Position numbers and translations under genes: made by a program. A DNA stretch of 64,000 nucleotides from Flavobacteriaceae bacterium (lineage in GTDB: Bacteria; Bacteroidota; Bacteroidia; Flavobacteriales; Flavobacteriaceae). The stretch spans positions 96,809 to 160,808 of the forward strand of contig JASBUG010000010.1 in the NCBI GenBank assembly GCA_030148025.1, in the 5' to 3' direction. The notes beneath the pieces were generated by a model. It did no database searches and had not been told where the DNA came from. It worked only from the letters and a program-made list of their open reading frames with translations. This document shows positions 24,601 to 33,104 of this stretch, piece by piece; within the stretch, counting starts at the first letter, position 1; each line of letters begins with the position of its first letter.

Positions 24601-24608
24601 CAAAGATA
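24601..24608 (-). promoter_or_regulatory. -7 box for small basic protein / ywbE / helicase genes
   Basis: The minus strand reads TATCTTTG (TAnnTTTG), 67 bp upstream of the ATG at 24534. It could serve the whole run of three leftward genes. Confidence 0.45.
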
Positions 24609-24689
24609 CAATAAGTTTGACTTTGAATAATATAATATCATAGATTAATCTTATTGTATTATAATTTTGTTGTTTTAAATATACACAAT

Positions 24690-24899
24690 TTAATCTTTCA
24701 TTGTAAATCCTATTTTAATTGTAACCTGCCAGCGCTCTATACTACCGTTTACAATATTCCCTCTGGTTTCTACAACTTCAAACCATCTTAAATTTTGAAC
24801 AGACCGAGATGCTTTATATAATGCATTTTTTATAGCATCATCACTAGATTCTTCAGATGTGCCTATAATTTCAATTTTTTTGTACACATGATCTTCCAT
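24690..24899 (-). CDS. Dodecin family flavin-binding protein
   Basis: The start is placed at M-E-D-H-V-Y-K-K (69 residues); the ATG three codons earlier is possible. The sequence follows dodecin throughout: K-K-I-E-I-I-G-T-S-E-E-S, then A-I-K-N-A-L-Y-K-A-S-R-S-V, then L-R-W-F-E-V, whose tryptophan stacks on flavin, and W-Q-V-T-I-K-I-G-F at the end. Dodecins form hollow 12-mers that store riboflavin, FMN or coenzyme A and limit light damage. It stands alone. Confidence 0.93.
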   Translation of the reverse strand: MEDHVYKKIEIIGTSEESSDDAIKNALYKASRSVQNLRWFEVVETRGNIVNGSIERWQVTIKIGFTMKD

Positions 24900-25076
24900 A
24901 ATTAACATTTTTTAAGGTGGCTACTTAAGATACGAAATTTTAAATAAAGTGTTATAATCAAGGGGTTATGATGATTTTGAAAACTGCCGATTCATTGGTC
25001 AAAATAAAAAATAACTAGTAAAAAAGATTTAAAAAATTCGATCTTTAAATTAGTTCTCTATGTAAATATATGTTCG

Positions 25077-25084
25077 TATTTTTG
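25077..25084 (+). promoter_or_regulatory. -7 box for lpdA
   Basis: TATTTTTG fits TAnnTTTG and lies 37 bp before the lpdA ATG. Confidence 0.5.
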
Positions 25085-25121
25085 TATTCGATTTTTAAAA
25101 AATAACTACAAAAAAAATCTT

Positions 25122-26522
25122 ATGAACTCATACGATGTAGCCGTAATCGGTTCTGGTCCTGGAGGCTATGTAGCAGCAATTCGCTGTGCACAATTAGGAA
25201 TGAAAACAGCAATTATTGAAAAATATTCAACACTTGGTGGTACTTGTTTAAATGTTGGTTGTATTCCAAGTAAGGCACTTTTAGATTCTTCACATCATTA
25301 CGAAGATGCTGTAAAGCACTTCGAAGATCACGGAATTGAAGTTCCTGGAGATATCAAAGTAAATCTTGAAAAAATGATAGCTCGTAAACAAGCTGTTGTT
25401 GATCAAACTACTGGAGGTATTGATTTCTTAATGAAGAAGAACAAAATTGATGTGTATCAAGGGTTAGGAAGTTTTAAAGATGCTACGCATATTACAATTT
25501 CTGGAGAGGAAACTACTGAAATTGAAGCCAAAAACACCATTATAGCGACAGGAAGTAAACCTTCTAGCTTGCCATTTATCAATATAGATAAAGAGCGAAT
25601 CATCACGTCTACTGAAGCGTTAAAACTTAAAGAAATACCTAAACACTTAATTGTTATTGGTGGTGGTGTTATTGGTTTAGAACTTGGTCAAGTTTATAAA
25701 AGGCTGGGAGCAGATGTTTCTGTTGTAGAATATATGGATAGAATTATTCCAACGATGGATGCTGGTTTGTCTAAAGAATTAAATAAAGTTCTTAAGAAGC
25801 AAAAATTCAAAATGAATGTATCTCATCAAGTAACTTCAGTTGAAAGAGATGGCGATGAAGTAGTCGTAAAAGCTCTTAATAAAAAAGGAGTTGAGGTAGA
25901 GTTTAGAGGAGATTACTGTTTGGTATCTGTTGGCCGTCGTCCTTATACAGACGGATTAAATGCTGAAGCTGCAGGAGTGAAACTGAATGATAGAGGACAA
26001 GTAGAAGTGAACGAGCATTTACAAACATCTGCATCTAATATTTATGCTATTGGTGACGTAGTGAAGGGCGCTATGTTAGCTCATAAAGCTGAAGAAGAAG
26101 GTGTGTTTGTTGCTGAAACATTAGCAGGACAAAAACCGCATATCGATTATAACTTAATCCCAGGTGTTGTTTACACATGGCCAGAAGTTGCTGCCGTTGG
26201 AAAAACGGAAGAACAACTTAAAGAAGCAGGAGTAGCATATAAGGTTGGACAATTTCCAATGCGTGCCTTGGGTAGAAGTAGAGCAAGTATGGATTTAGAT
26301 GGATTTGTAAAAATTCTAGCTGATAAATCTACTGATGAAATTTTAGGAGTACACATGGTAGGTGCTCGTGCTGCCGATATGATTGCTGAAGCGGTTGTAG
26401 CTATGGAATACAGAGCTTCTGCTGAAGACATTTCTAGAATGTCTCATGCGCATCCAACATTTACTGAAGCTATTAAAGAAGCGGCTTTAGCGGCTACCGA
26501 TGATAGAGCATTGCATATCTAG
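25122..26522 (+). CDS. lpdA: Dihydrolipoyl dehydrogenase (E3)
   Basis: This 466-residue flavoprotein disulfide reductase has N-terminal FAD-binding G-S-G-P-G-G-Y. The redox disulfide is C42 and C47 in G-G-T-C-L-N-V-G-C-I-P-S-K. The NAD-binding region is G-G-G-V-I-G-L-E-L-G, and the catalytic His-Glu pair lies in H-A-H-P-T-F-T-E-A near residue 450. It reoxidises lipoamide in the pyruvate and 2-oxoglutarate dehydrogenase complexes. The gene is monocistronic here, ended by hairpins at 26521-26627. Confidence 0.97.
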   Translation: MNSYDVAVIGSGPGGYVAAIRCAQLGMKTAIIEKYSTLGGTCLNVGCIPSKALLDSSHHYEDAVKHFEDHGIEVPGDIKVNLEKMIARKQAVVDQTTGGIDFLMKKNKIDVYQGLGSFKDATHITISGEETTEIEAKNTIIATGSKPSSLPFINIDKERIITSTEALKLKEIPKHLIVIGGGVIGLELGQVYKRLGADVSVVEYMDRIIPTMDAGLSKELNKVLKKQKFKMNVSHQVTSVERDGDEVVVKALNKKGVEVEFRGDYCLVSVGRRPYTDGLNAEAAGVKLNDRGQVEVNEHLQTSASNIYAIGDVVKGAMLAHKAEEEGVFVAETLAGQKPHIDYNLIPGVVYTWPEVAAVGKTEEQLKEAGVAYKVGQFPMRALGRSRASMDLDGFVKILADKSTDEILGVHMVGARAADMIAEAVVAMEYRASAEDISRMSHAHPTFTEAIKEAALAATDDRALHI

Positions 26523-26593
26523 ATCCCACGAAAGTGGGAATCTTATGATTCAATAACAAAAAATAATGTCATTCTGAACTTGATTCAGGATCT
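26521..26593. repeat. Intergenic palindrome pair after lpdA
   Basis: The first palindrome has arms AGATCCCAC and GTGGGAATCT around GAAA, starting at the lpdA stop codon. A second, CTGAA-CTTGA-TTCAG, sits in TGTCATTCTGAACTTGATTC followed by AGGATCT at 26567-26593. They resemble short dispersed palindromes seen between flavobacterial genes; TGTCATTC recurs at 59592-59599. Copy number cannot be tested here. Confidence 0.5.
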
Positions 26594-26624
26594 AAAAGCG
26601 AACCAGTTAGGTTCGCTTTTTTTA
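26594..26624 (+). terminator. Terminator downstream of lpdA
   Basis: Arms AAAAGCGAACC and GGTTCGCTTTT enclose a 5-nt loop and lead into a T run on the plus strand. Confidence 0.85.
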
Positions 26625-26696
26625 TGATAAACTATATTTTTAGATTAGTTATAAAAAAGTATCTTTAAATGCTATAGAAAAGCATCGTATTATTCA

Positions 26697-27314
26697 ATGG
26701 GTGAAATAGAAGTATATAGACCATTCGTTACAAAGATTTTCAATAGATATAGTCGTGTTACAGATGCCTCTATTTCTTTAATACTTTCAATTTCTAAAGT
26801 TCAGCATTTGAAGAAGGAACAAATGTTGCTCGAGATTGGAAAAACCTCAAAACAGAAGCATATTTTATATAGTGGCGCCATAGTTTCTTATTTTATTAGT
26901 GATAAAGGAGATTTATACCATAAAAATATATTTTTGAAGAATGATTTTGTTGGTTCTACAGTTTCCGCTTTAATAAGTGAGCCTTCAAATTTCGCACTTA
27001 AAGCTATTGAAGATTCTATTCTTGTTAGCATCGACCATAAGAAGTATCGTGAATTAATAGATAAACACACTGATCTTAAAAATTTTTACATTTCCTATCT
27101 TGAAAATAATTGGGTCATTGACAAAGAAAAGCGTGAAATAGATATAGTATTAAAAGATGCAGATGAAAGGTATTTAGATTTTATTAAAACTCACCCTGAA
27201 ATAGAGAAGCAGGTTCCTTTACACTATATAGCTTCACATTTAGGAATTACGCCTACGCAATTAAGTAGAATTCGAAAAAAAATAAAAAAAAACACCCACA
27301 ATCAACATATGTAG
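26697..27314 (+). CDS. Crp/Fnr-family transcriptional regulator
   Basis: This 205-residue protein has an N-terminal cyclic-nucleotide-like beta roll (residues 15-125, with H-L-K-K-E-Q-M-L-L-E-I-G and a G-A-I-V-S-Y turn). A C-terminal HTH follows at about 165-200 (I-A-S-H-L-G-I-T-P-T-Q-L-S-R-I-R-K-K). No cysteine cluster for iron-sulfur binding is seen, so it is not Fnr itself. The ligand is unknown. Three genes follow with gaps of 35, -4 and -4 bp, so it probably heads and controls that operon. Confidence 0.9.
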   Translation: MGEIEVYRPFVTKIFNRYSRVTDASISLILSISKVQHLKKEQMLLEIGKTSKQKHILYSGAIVSYFISDKGDLYHKNIFLKNDFVGSTVSALISEPSNFALKAIEDSILVSIDHKKYRELIDKHTDLKNFYISYLENNWVIDKEKREIDIVLKDADERYLDFIKTHPEIEKQVPLHYIASHLGITPTQLSRIRKKIKKNTHNQHM

Positions 27315-27349
27315 AGTAAAAGATTCTTCTTTAAGCAGATATTTGCTCT

Positions 27350-27799
27350 ATGAAAACAGAATTAATATATCTACTTGCGTTTCTAGGAGGAATATTTCTT
27401 GCTATACAAGCAGGGTTTAATACTCAGTTAGGTAATATACTAAAGCAACCAATTTTAGCTGTTATATCTACATCGATAGCTAGTGTGGTTTTTGGAGTGG
27501 CTCTTTTTGTGATTTTAAATAAGGGAAATATTCAGTTGCAAAATTTTAGTCAAGTACCTTGGTATTTATGGTTTATTGGAGGATTATTTAGTATGATTGG
27601 GATTTTTCTTTATTTCTATACAATTCCTAAAATAGGAATCTCTAAAATGATTGCGCTAGGTTTATGTGGGCAACTTATTTTTTCATTAATAGCAGGGAAA
27701 TATGGATGGTTAAACCTGCCTAAAGAACCCTTAACAGCAAAACGTCTTGCTGGAGCTTTAGCAATGATATTTGGAATTATTTTAATCAATTCAAAATGA
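27350..27799 (+). CDS. YdcZ/DUF606-type DMT-superfamily transporter
   Basis: This 149-residue protein has five membrane helices, half the size of EamA transporters. F-L-A-I-Q-A-G-F-N-T-Q-L-G in the first helix and the C-terminal L-A-G-A-L-A-M-I-F-G-I-I-L-I match the DUF606 group, thought to work as dimers in small-molecule export. The substrate is unknown. Its TGA overlaps the next ATG (ATGA), so it is coupled to the acetyltransferase that follows, which suggests a shared small-molecule detoxification role. Confidence 0.87.
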   Translation: MKTELIYLLAFLGGIFLAIQAGFNTQLGNILKQPILAVISTSIASVVFGVALFVILNKGNIQLQNFSQVPWYLWFIGGLFSMIGIFLYFYTIPKIGISKMIALGLCGQLIFSLIAGKYGWLNLPKEPLTAKRLAGALAMIFGIILINSK

Positions 27800-28524
27800 A
27801 GAATACAGCACTCAATATTAATAATGTAACGCATCTATGGAAAGTTGCTGGTGAGGCATTTGAAGGATATAAAGAAAATTCAAGCTATGAATATTCCTTG
27901 ATTAAAAATTCAGAATGGCCAAATCGAATATGGACAAATAAAGTTTTAACTAAAGACGCTGCTGATGAAATAAAATTAGAAATGGAGAAAGATCAAAGAT
28001 TAACTTTTTCTTTTTTTAATAAAGGAAACGAAAAAAGCGCATTATTAACTGGCGATGGTTTTACGCTTAAGTCTAAACAATATGGAATGAGTTTGCCTCT
28101 TGAATCTAAATTTAAAATTGAAAAGAATATAGATTTTGTAAGAGTTAATGATAAAGTCAATGCACTTCTATGGAGTTCCACATTTTTTGAGGCATTTAAA
28201 TATAGAGTAGGTGTAGAAACTATAATTAAAACTAGTAAAGAGGTTCAATATTTTCTAGTATACCATCAGCAAGAAATTGTTGGAACTATTGCTTTGCTAA
28301 TAACCAATGATGTAATTGGAATTCACAGTTTAGGAATCCTTCCATCTCAAAGAAAAAAAGGATTAGCTAAAGAGATTATGCACTATGTTTTAAATAATTC
28401 TATTGAACAAAATCATAGACTAGCGACATTACAAGCATCAGAAATGGCTAAAAACATATATTTAAAAATGGGATTTTCCATCGATTTTATAATGGAAAAT
28501 TATACACTAAAAAATGACTTATGA
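27796..28524 (+). CDS. GNAT-family N-acetyltransferase
   Basis: This 242-residue protein has a C-terminal GNAT domain at about 140-240. The acetyl-CoA loop reads P-S-Q-R-K-K-G-L-A-K-E-I-M, preceded by the strand I-G-I-H-S-L-G-I-L and followed by A-K-N-I-Y-L-K-M-G-F. The N-terminal 130 residues look like a degenerate GNAT or accessory half. The substrate is unknown. It overlaps both neighbours by 4 bp, in an operon with a transporter and a nitroreductase. Confidence 0.9.
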   Translation: MKNTALNINNVTHLWKVAGEAFEGYKENSSYEYSLIKNSEWPNRIWTNKVLTKDAADEIKLEMEKDQRLTFSFFNKGNEKSALLTGDGFTLKSKQYGMSLPLESKFKIEKNIDFVRVNDKVNALLWSSTFFEAFKYRVGVETIIKTSKEVQYFLVYHQQEIVGTIALLITNDVIGIHSLGILPSQRKKGLAKEIMHYVLNNSIEQNHRLATLQASEMAKNIYLKMGFSIDFIMENYTLKNDL

Positions 28525-29150
28525 ATTATATTAAAAATCAAGAATGGCGCTATGCCACTAAAAAATTTGATTCGAAAAAAAAGATATCAAATGAGGATTT
28601 AGCTTATATAAAACAAGCTATACAACTATCTGTTTCTTCTTATGGATTACAACCATATAGAGTGCTTATTATTGAAGATGAAGATATAAGGAAACAGTTA
28701 CTGCCTGTTTCATGGAATCAAAGCCAGATTACCGATGCTTCGCATTTGGTTGTTTTTTGTAACTATATTAATGGAGAACACGGAATGATAGATGATTATA
28801 TAGAGTTAATAGCAAAGACAAGAAACATTGATAAAGAAGCATTGATGGGATATGGTGATTTTATGAAAACAAAAATTGATGAAAAATCACCGGAAGAGCA
28901 ATTTAATTGGAGTAAAAATCAAACTTATATTGCTTTGGCAAATTTACTTTCTGCTTGTGCATCATTGAAAATAGATGCCTGCCCAATGGAAGGTTTTGAT
29001 TCTGAGGAGTATAATAAAATACTTGGACTGACTGAAAAAGGATTGAATGCATCTGTAATTGCAACTATAGGTTATAGGAGTGATGAGGATGAAACACAAT
29101 ATTTAGCTAAAGTTAGAAAGCCTATAGCAAACTTGTTTGAGGAATTATAA
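28521..29150 (+). CDS. NAD(P)H-dependent nitroreductase-family oxidoreductase (paralogue)
   Basis: This 209-residue FMN oxidoreductase is clearly related to the protein at 6516-7142. Shared blocks are E/N-W-R-Y-A-T-K-K-F-D at the start, S-S-Y-G-L-Q-P near residue 42, A-S-H-L-V-V-F-C, and D-A-C-P-M-E-G-F. It is the last gene of the Crp-transporter-GNAT operon, with a 4-bp overlap upstream and a terminator downstream. With a transporter and an acetyltransferase it could form a chemical-stress set. The natural substrate is unknown. Confidence 0.9.
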   Translation: MNYIKNQEWRYATKKFDSKKKISNEDLAYIKQAIQLSVSSYGLQPYRVLIIEDEDIRKQLLPVSWNQSQITDASHLVVFCNYINGEHGMIDDYIELIAKTRNIDKEALMGYGDFMKTKIDEKSPEEQFNWSKNQTYIALANLLSACASLKIDACPMEGFDSEEYNKILGLTEKGLNASVIATIGYRSDEDETQYLAKVRKPIANLFEEL

Positions 29151-29182
29151 TAACTATAGCTATTTTAGAACATTATTTACTT

Positions 29183-29213
29183 AAAGGGTTTGACTATGTC
29201 AAGCCTTTTTTTT
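29183..29213 (+). terminator. Terminator after the nitroreductase operon
   Basis: An imperfect stem (AAAGG, TTGAC / GTCAA, CCTTT) with a 3-nt loop is followed by eight T residues. Confidence 0.8.
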
Positions 29214-29236
29214 ATGATCTGATTTTTTAAAAAAAT

Positions 29237-29254
29237 ATACGACGAATGTCGTAT
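29237..29254. promoter_or_regulatory. Perfect palindrome upstream of T9SS protein gene
   Basis: ATACGAC-GAAT-GTCGTAT has 7-bp perfect arms. It lies 65 bp before the ATG of the secreted Asp-box protein, where an operator would be expected. The binding protein is unknown; the Crp-like regulator 2 kb upstream is one candidate. Confidence 0.5.
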
Positions 29255-29318
29255 GTTATTGCTTTGATTTACATTTTAGTTTTGAATTGATAAAAGAATT
29301 AATTCAAATAAAAATAAA

Positions 29319-30644
29319 ATGAAATCGATAATTCTAATAACTCTACTATTTTTTTCTGGTGTGTTCTTTTGTAATGCACAAAACTGGGAAGCAACTAACC
29401 TCACAATTTCCAATGCTTTTGCTATTACAGATATACATAGTCATGATGGGACACTTTTTGCAACAGTAAACATGGGTATTTCAGGAGCGCTTGAAGCATC
29501 AACCAATGACGGACAATCGTGGTCTACACAGACTATGACAAATGTTGTAGGATTTCCACAGTTTATGGCATCAGCTGGAAACAGACTTTATATGTCATCA
29601 AACAATACATTTCATGGAATTCTATACTATTCTGAAGATGGCGGAGCTACCTTTACACAAGATATAGCTGGATTGCCTGCAGGAATAGGAGGTGGAGCAG
29701 TAATAATTACTAGTGTGCAAACTTTGGGTAATATGCTGGTGATCGGTTTAGGTTCAGATGGATATTACGCAAAGGATATTAACAACTTAGCAAATTCATT
29801 TATAAAGTTTGATACTGTAACAAGTTTAAATGCAGGAACAGATCCTGTGGCATTTCATAACGGCGTATTGTACACTTACGATAATGCAGGTGCAAAAACA
29901 TTTTATAGTTCTATCGATTTTGGAACAAATTGGACAGTGCCATCGTCAAATGGTTTACCAACAGATTTACAATCTGAAATATTAGAAATTAATCAAGTTA
30001 CAGGTAGAATTTATTTGTCTGGTGAATCAAACTTTAGTGGGAACATAGCAGCTAACTATGGATTGTACTATAGTGATGATGGTGGAAATAATTGGTCGCA
30101 AATGGATCTATCAATGGTAGCTGCTACAAATCATTTAAGTGATTTTCATAAGGTAATGGCATTGTACAGTCAAGGAAACTTATTTTACGCAGCTTTTGAT
30201 AATGATGTAGCTAATTCAGCGCCTGATGTTATAAGTTCAACCAATTTCCCAACAATAACACCAGTAATTGATGATGTGGGTTTGCCAACTGATGTTCCTG
30301 GAAATGTTCATGGCAGAAAATTTATTGAGCATAATGGTAAAATGGCGCTATCTCTTAATCTTATAGATGTTTATATAAAGGGAGAAGCTTTATCGAATAA
30401 TAAGACACTCGCTGAATCTTTTTTTAAACTATATCCAACAATTATAAAAAATCAACCACTATTAATTGACACCAAATATGATGGTGAATTGAAGATTTTT
30501 GATTGTACTGGTAGGAAGATATTAAAGACTTTTGTTCATGAAGGAGATAATCAAATAAATGTGTCTTATTTATCGACTGGAATGTACTATTTAACACTGG
30601 ATTTTGAAGGAGCAAAGTATATAAAGCGTATTATTGTAAGGTAA
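29319..30644 (+). CDS. T9SS-secreted Asp-box (BNR/sialidase-like) repeat protein
   Basis: This 441-residue protein has a signal peptide (cut after C-N-A-Q). Four Asp-box motifs of the S-x-D-x-G-x-x-W type are visible: S-T-N-D-G-Q-S-W, S-E-D-G-G-A-T-F, S-I-D-F-G-T-N-W and S-D-D-G-G-N-N-W, pointing to a beta-propeller. Residues 365-441 form a type A T9SS sorting domain (F-K-L-Y-P, then L-K-I-F-D, G-R-K-I-L, L-S-T-G-M-Y-Y-L-T and a basic end). It is exported by the type IX system to the surface or medium. Catalytic sialidase residues are not evident, so a binding role is as likely. Confidence 0.9.
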   Translation: MKSIILITLLFFSGVFFCNAQNWEATNLTISNAFAITDIHSHDGTLFATVNMGISGALEASTNDGQSWSTQTMTNVVGFPQFMASAGNRLYMSSNNTFHGILYYSEDGGATFTQDIAGLPAGIGGGAVIITSVQTLGNMLVIGLGSDGYYAKDINNLANSFIKFDTVTSLNAGTDPVAFHNGVLYTYDNAGAKTFYSSIDFGTNWTVPSSNGLPTDLQSEILEINQVTGRIYLSGESNFSGNIAANYGLYYSDDGGNNWSQMDLSMVAATNHLSDFHKVMALYSQGNLFYAAFDNDVANSAPDVISSTNFPTITPVIDDVGLPTDVPGNVHGRKFIEHNGKMALSLNLIDVYIKGEALSNNKTLAESFFKLYPTIIKNQPLLIDTKYDGELKIFDCTGRKILKTFVHEGDNQINVSYLSTGMYYLTLDFEGAKYIKRIIVR

Positions 30645-30685
30645 TGGACTTAGTTACTTACTTTAAGTATGTCATTTTTTGAAGC

Positions 30686-30722
30686 TATGTTAACAGAATA
30701 ATGATGTACGTTGACAGAATAA
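30686..30722 (+). promoter_or_regulatory. LytTR-type direct repeat pair upstream of the beta-barrel receptor
   Basis: GTTAACAGAATAA (30689-30701) and GTTGACAGAATAA (30710-30722) are 12 of 13 identical and exactly 21 bp apart. Extended leftward they read TATGTTAAC and TACGTTGAC, close to the known LytTR half-site [TA][AC][CA]GTTN[AG][TG] in 21-22 bp tandem. A LytTR regulator is encoded in the same cluster. Confidence 0.6.
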
Positions 30723-30783
30723 AATTCATTTAAATATATTGCGATAACATTTTTGCATTGTAAAATCAAAATACAATGTTGAA

Positions 30784-33099
30784 ATGAAAAATTTAATTCT
30801 CGTCATAATATTACTCTTTATTAGTAATATAAAACTTCATGCGCAAGAAAAGCATATTAAAGGAAAGGTAAGTGATCAGGTTACTGGAGAACCAGTTGCC
30901 TATGCTTCTATAGCTTTATTTGATAATCAAACTATTGTAGATGGTGTTATAACTAATGAATCAGGAATGTTTCAGTTAAAAACACCTAAAAAATTCACTT
31001 CTGTGGTGGTTAGTTTTATGGGCTATAAGACATATACAATTGACATTTCAGAAATAAAAGATCCAGGTAATATTGTAGTACATTTAGAGTTGAATGATAG
31101 TTATTTAGAAGAAATTGTTGTAGAAGGAAATACAACGACCAGTCAATTAAAAGTCGATAGAAAAGTAGTTCATCTAGGAAACGATATTCAGCAAGCTGGT
31201 GTAAATACTTTAGAAGCGTTTGATCAAATTCCAGAAATAGACACCGATTTGGCCACAGGAACTATTTCGCTTCGTGGCAGTGATAATATACAGGTTTTAA
31301 TTAATGGAAAACCTTCAGCTTTAATCGCTTCAGAGATGTTACAACAACTTCCTGCTTCAAGTGTTAGTAAGGTAGAAATTATAACATCACCTTCAGCAAA
31401 ACATAGAGCAGATGGAATATCGGGCATCATAAATGTCGTTCTAAAAAAGAATGCTAACATGGGGTTGAATATGGTGCTTAATACTTCAGTAGGAACAAAA
31501 CGTCACGGTTATGGCGTTCAAGGGAATTATAACTTTGGCTCAATAAACTTTTGGTTGAATGGTTCTGTAGAAAATAGTGAGATCAATAATAAACAATCTA
31601 TAACTCGAAATTTTACCAACGGCCATTTTGAACAAATTTACACGCCTTATGTATTGGATGGAAATGTTTATAAAATATCTACAGGAGCCGATTTTTTTGT
31701 GAACGATATACATGAATTTTCTCTTGGGTTAGATTTTACAGAGGATACCCATAGCTTTTTAAGTACATCAAACTTTTTTAATGTTAAAGACTCTGATGAC
31801 TATCTTTATTTTAGAGATAGTGAACATTTTCATTACAATACTATTGTAAATACAAATTACAGGGCAAACTTAAACGGCGATGACCATTTTTTGGAGTTAG
31901 ATTATAACATTAATATAAGTAATAATGACTACCCTTTAACCGATGCTATTGATAACACTTTTTTAAGTAAGCAATTTTTAACCGAAGATTTTATACTTCA
32001 GGCAGTTGCTTTGGATTATACTTTCCCGATAACTAAAAATTTTCATATTGAATCTGGAACATCTTGGAATATACAAGACTTAAAGAGTACACGTGTTTAT
32101 ACAATAACAAATGAAACTCCTTTGTTAAGTGAGTTTAATTATAATGAAGATTTGCTGGCCTTTTATGCTCTTGGTAAAGCATCGTTTAATAAATTTAGCT
32201 TGCAAGCAGGATTGAGATACGAGTATTTTGAGTCAACTTCAAAAAATGATGATACAGGTATGCAGTTAAAAAGAAGATTTTCTAATCTTTTCCCATCAAT
32301 TCATCTATCATACGTTACTAGCGATAATAGCTCTTTAAATCTTGGATACAGCAAACGAGTTTCAAGACCAAATTTTCATCATGTAAACGCATTTCAAATA
32401 GTAAATCCTTTGTATATATGGGAATATAATCCAGATCTAAATCCTGAGCTTAGTGATAATATCGAGCTTAGTTATCAAAGGCGGGGCAAATATTTTGATT
32501 TTGATATAACCTCTTTTTATAGACATAGAAAAAATGTCATCTTATGGACAGAATCTGCAAGTGATAATTCGCAGGTGTTTAAATATGAAAATACGGGAGT
32601 GCATAATTCCTTCGGATTTGAAGGAAGTATATCTGGTAAACCTACATCATTTTGGAATTCCAGATTAAGTGCCAATTATTATGTTACAAATATTGATAAG
32701 GAAAACTATGTTACCTGGAGTAGGGTTAATTCTTCTACGATTAGATTTAAAAATACCTTTACTATTAACAAAAAACTTACTGCAGATATCACATACCTTT
32801 ATTTGCCAAAACGACAAAACCCTTTTAATTATATACAGGCTAGAAATAGATTGGACCTATCATTGAGAGGGAAATTTGTAAATGATAAACTTTCGGTGAA
32901 CTTACGTGTGGTTGATATTTTAAATAGTTATCGATATAGAAGGAAAAGTGTGACTTCTAACCTCACACAAACTACAAATTGGGATTTTCAAGCTCAAACC
33001 ACTAATTATTTATTAAGTTTAAGGTATAGATTATTTGAAAATAAAGGAAAGAGAAGAAGCCGAAAATTACGTCATTATAACGAAGTACCTATCGATTAA
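30784..33099 (+). CDS. Outer-membrane beta-barrel family protein (TonB-receptor-like, OMP_b-brl_3)
   Basis: This 771-residue protein has a signal peptide (cut near L-H-A-Q), then a carboxypeptidase-regulatory-like domain (residues 23-105, G-K-V-S-D-x-x-T-G-E-P-V-A-Y-A-S). A plug-like region follows (about 130-220, with L-R-G-S-D-N-I-Q-V-L-I-N-G-K-P-S), then a C-terminal barrel. Y-S-K-R-V-S-R-P-N-F and N-P-D-L-N-P-E-L-S-D-N-I-E-L-S-Y are signatures of the OMP_b-brl_3 group. No TonB box is obvious. A histidine kinase gene starts 5 bp downstream, so the barrel is probably a regulated importer or surface sensor in one operon with its two-component pair. Confidence 0.88.
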   Translation: MKNLILVIILLFISNIKLHAQEKHIKGKVSDQVTGEPVAYASIALFDNQTIVDGVITNESGMFQLKTPKKFTSVVVSFMGYKTYTIDISEIKDPGNIVVHLELNDSYLEEIVVEGNTTTSQLKVDRKVVHLGNDIQQAGVNTLEAFDQIPEIDTDLATGTISLRGSDNIQVLINGKPSALIASEMLQQLPASSVSKVEIITSPSAKHRADGISGIINVVLKKNANMGLNMVLNTSVGTKRHGYGVQGNYNFGSINFWLNGSVENSEINNKQSITRNFTNGHFEQIYTPYVLDGNVYKISTGADFFVNDIHEFSLGLDFTEDTHSFLSTSNFFNVKDSDDYLYFRDSEHFHYNTIVNTNYRANLNGDDHFLELDYNINISNNDYPLTDAIDNTFLSKQFLTEDFILQAVALDYTFPITKNFHIESGTSWNIQDLKSTRVYTITNETPLLSEFNYNEDLLAFYALGKASFNKFSLQAGLRYEYFESTSKNDDTGMQLKRRFSNLFPSIHLSYVTSDNSSLNLGYSKRVSRPNFHHVNAFQIVNPLYIWEYNPDLNPELSDNIELSYQRRGKYFDFDITSFYRHRKNVILWTESASDNSQVFKYENTGVHNSFGFEGSISGKPTSFWNSRLSANYYVTNIDKENYVTWSRVNSSTIRFKNTFTINKKLTADITYLYLPKRQNPFNYIQARNRLDLSLRGKFVNDKLSVNLRVVDILNSYRYRRKSVTSNLTQTTNWDFQAQTTNYLLSLRYRLFENKGKRRSRKLRHYNEVPID

Positions 33100-33104
33100 T
33101 TAAA

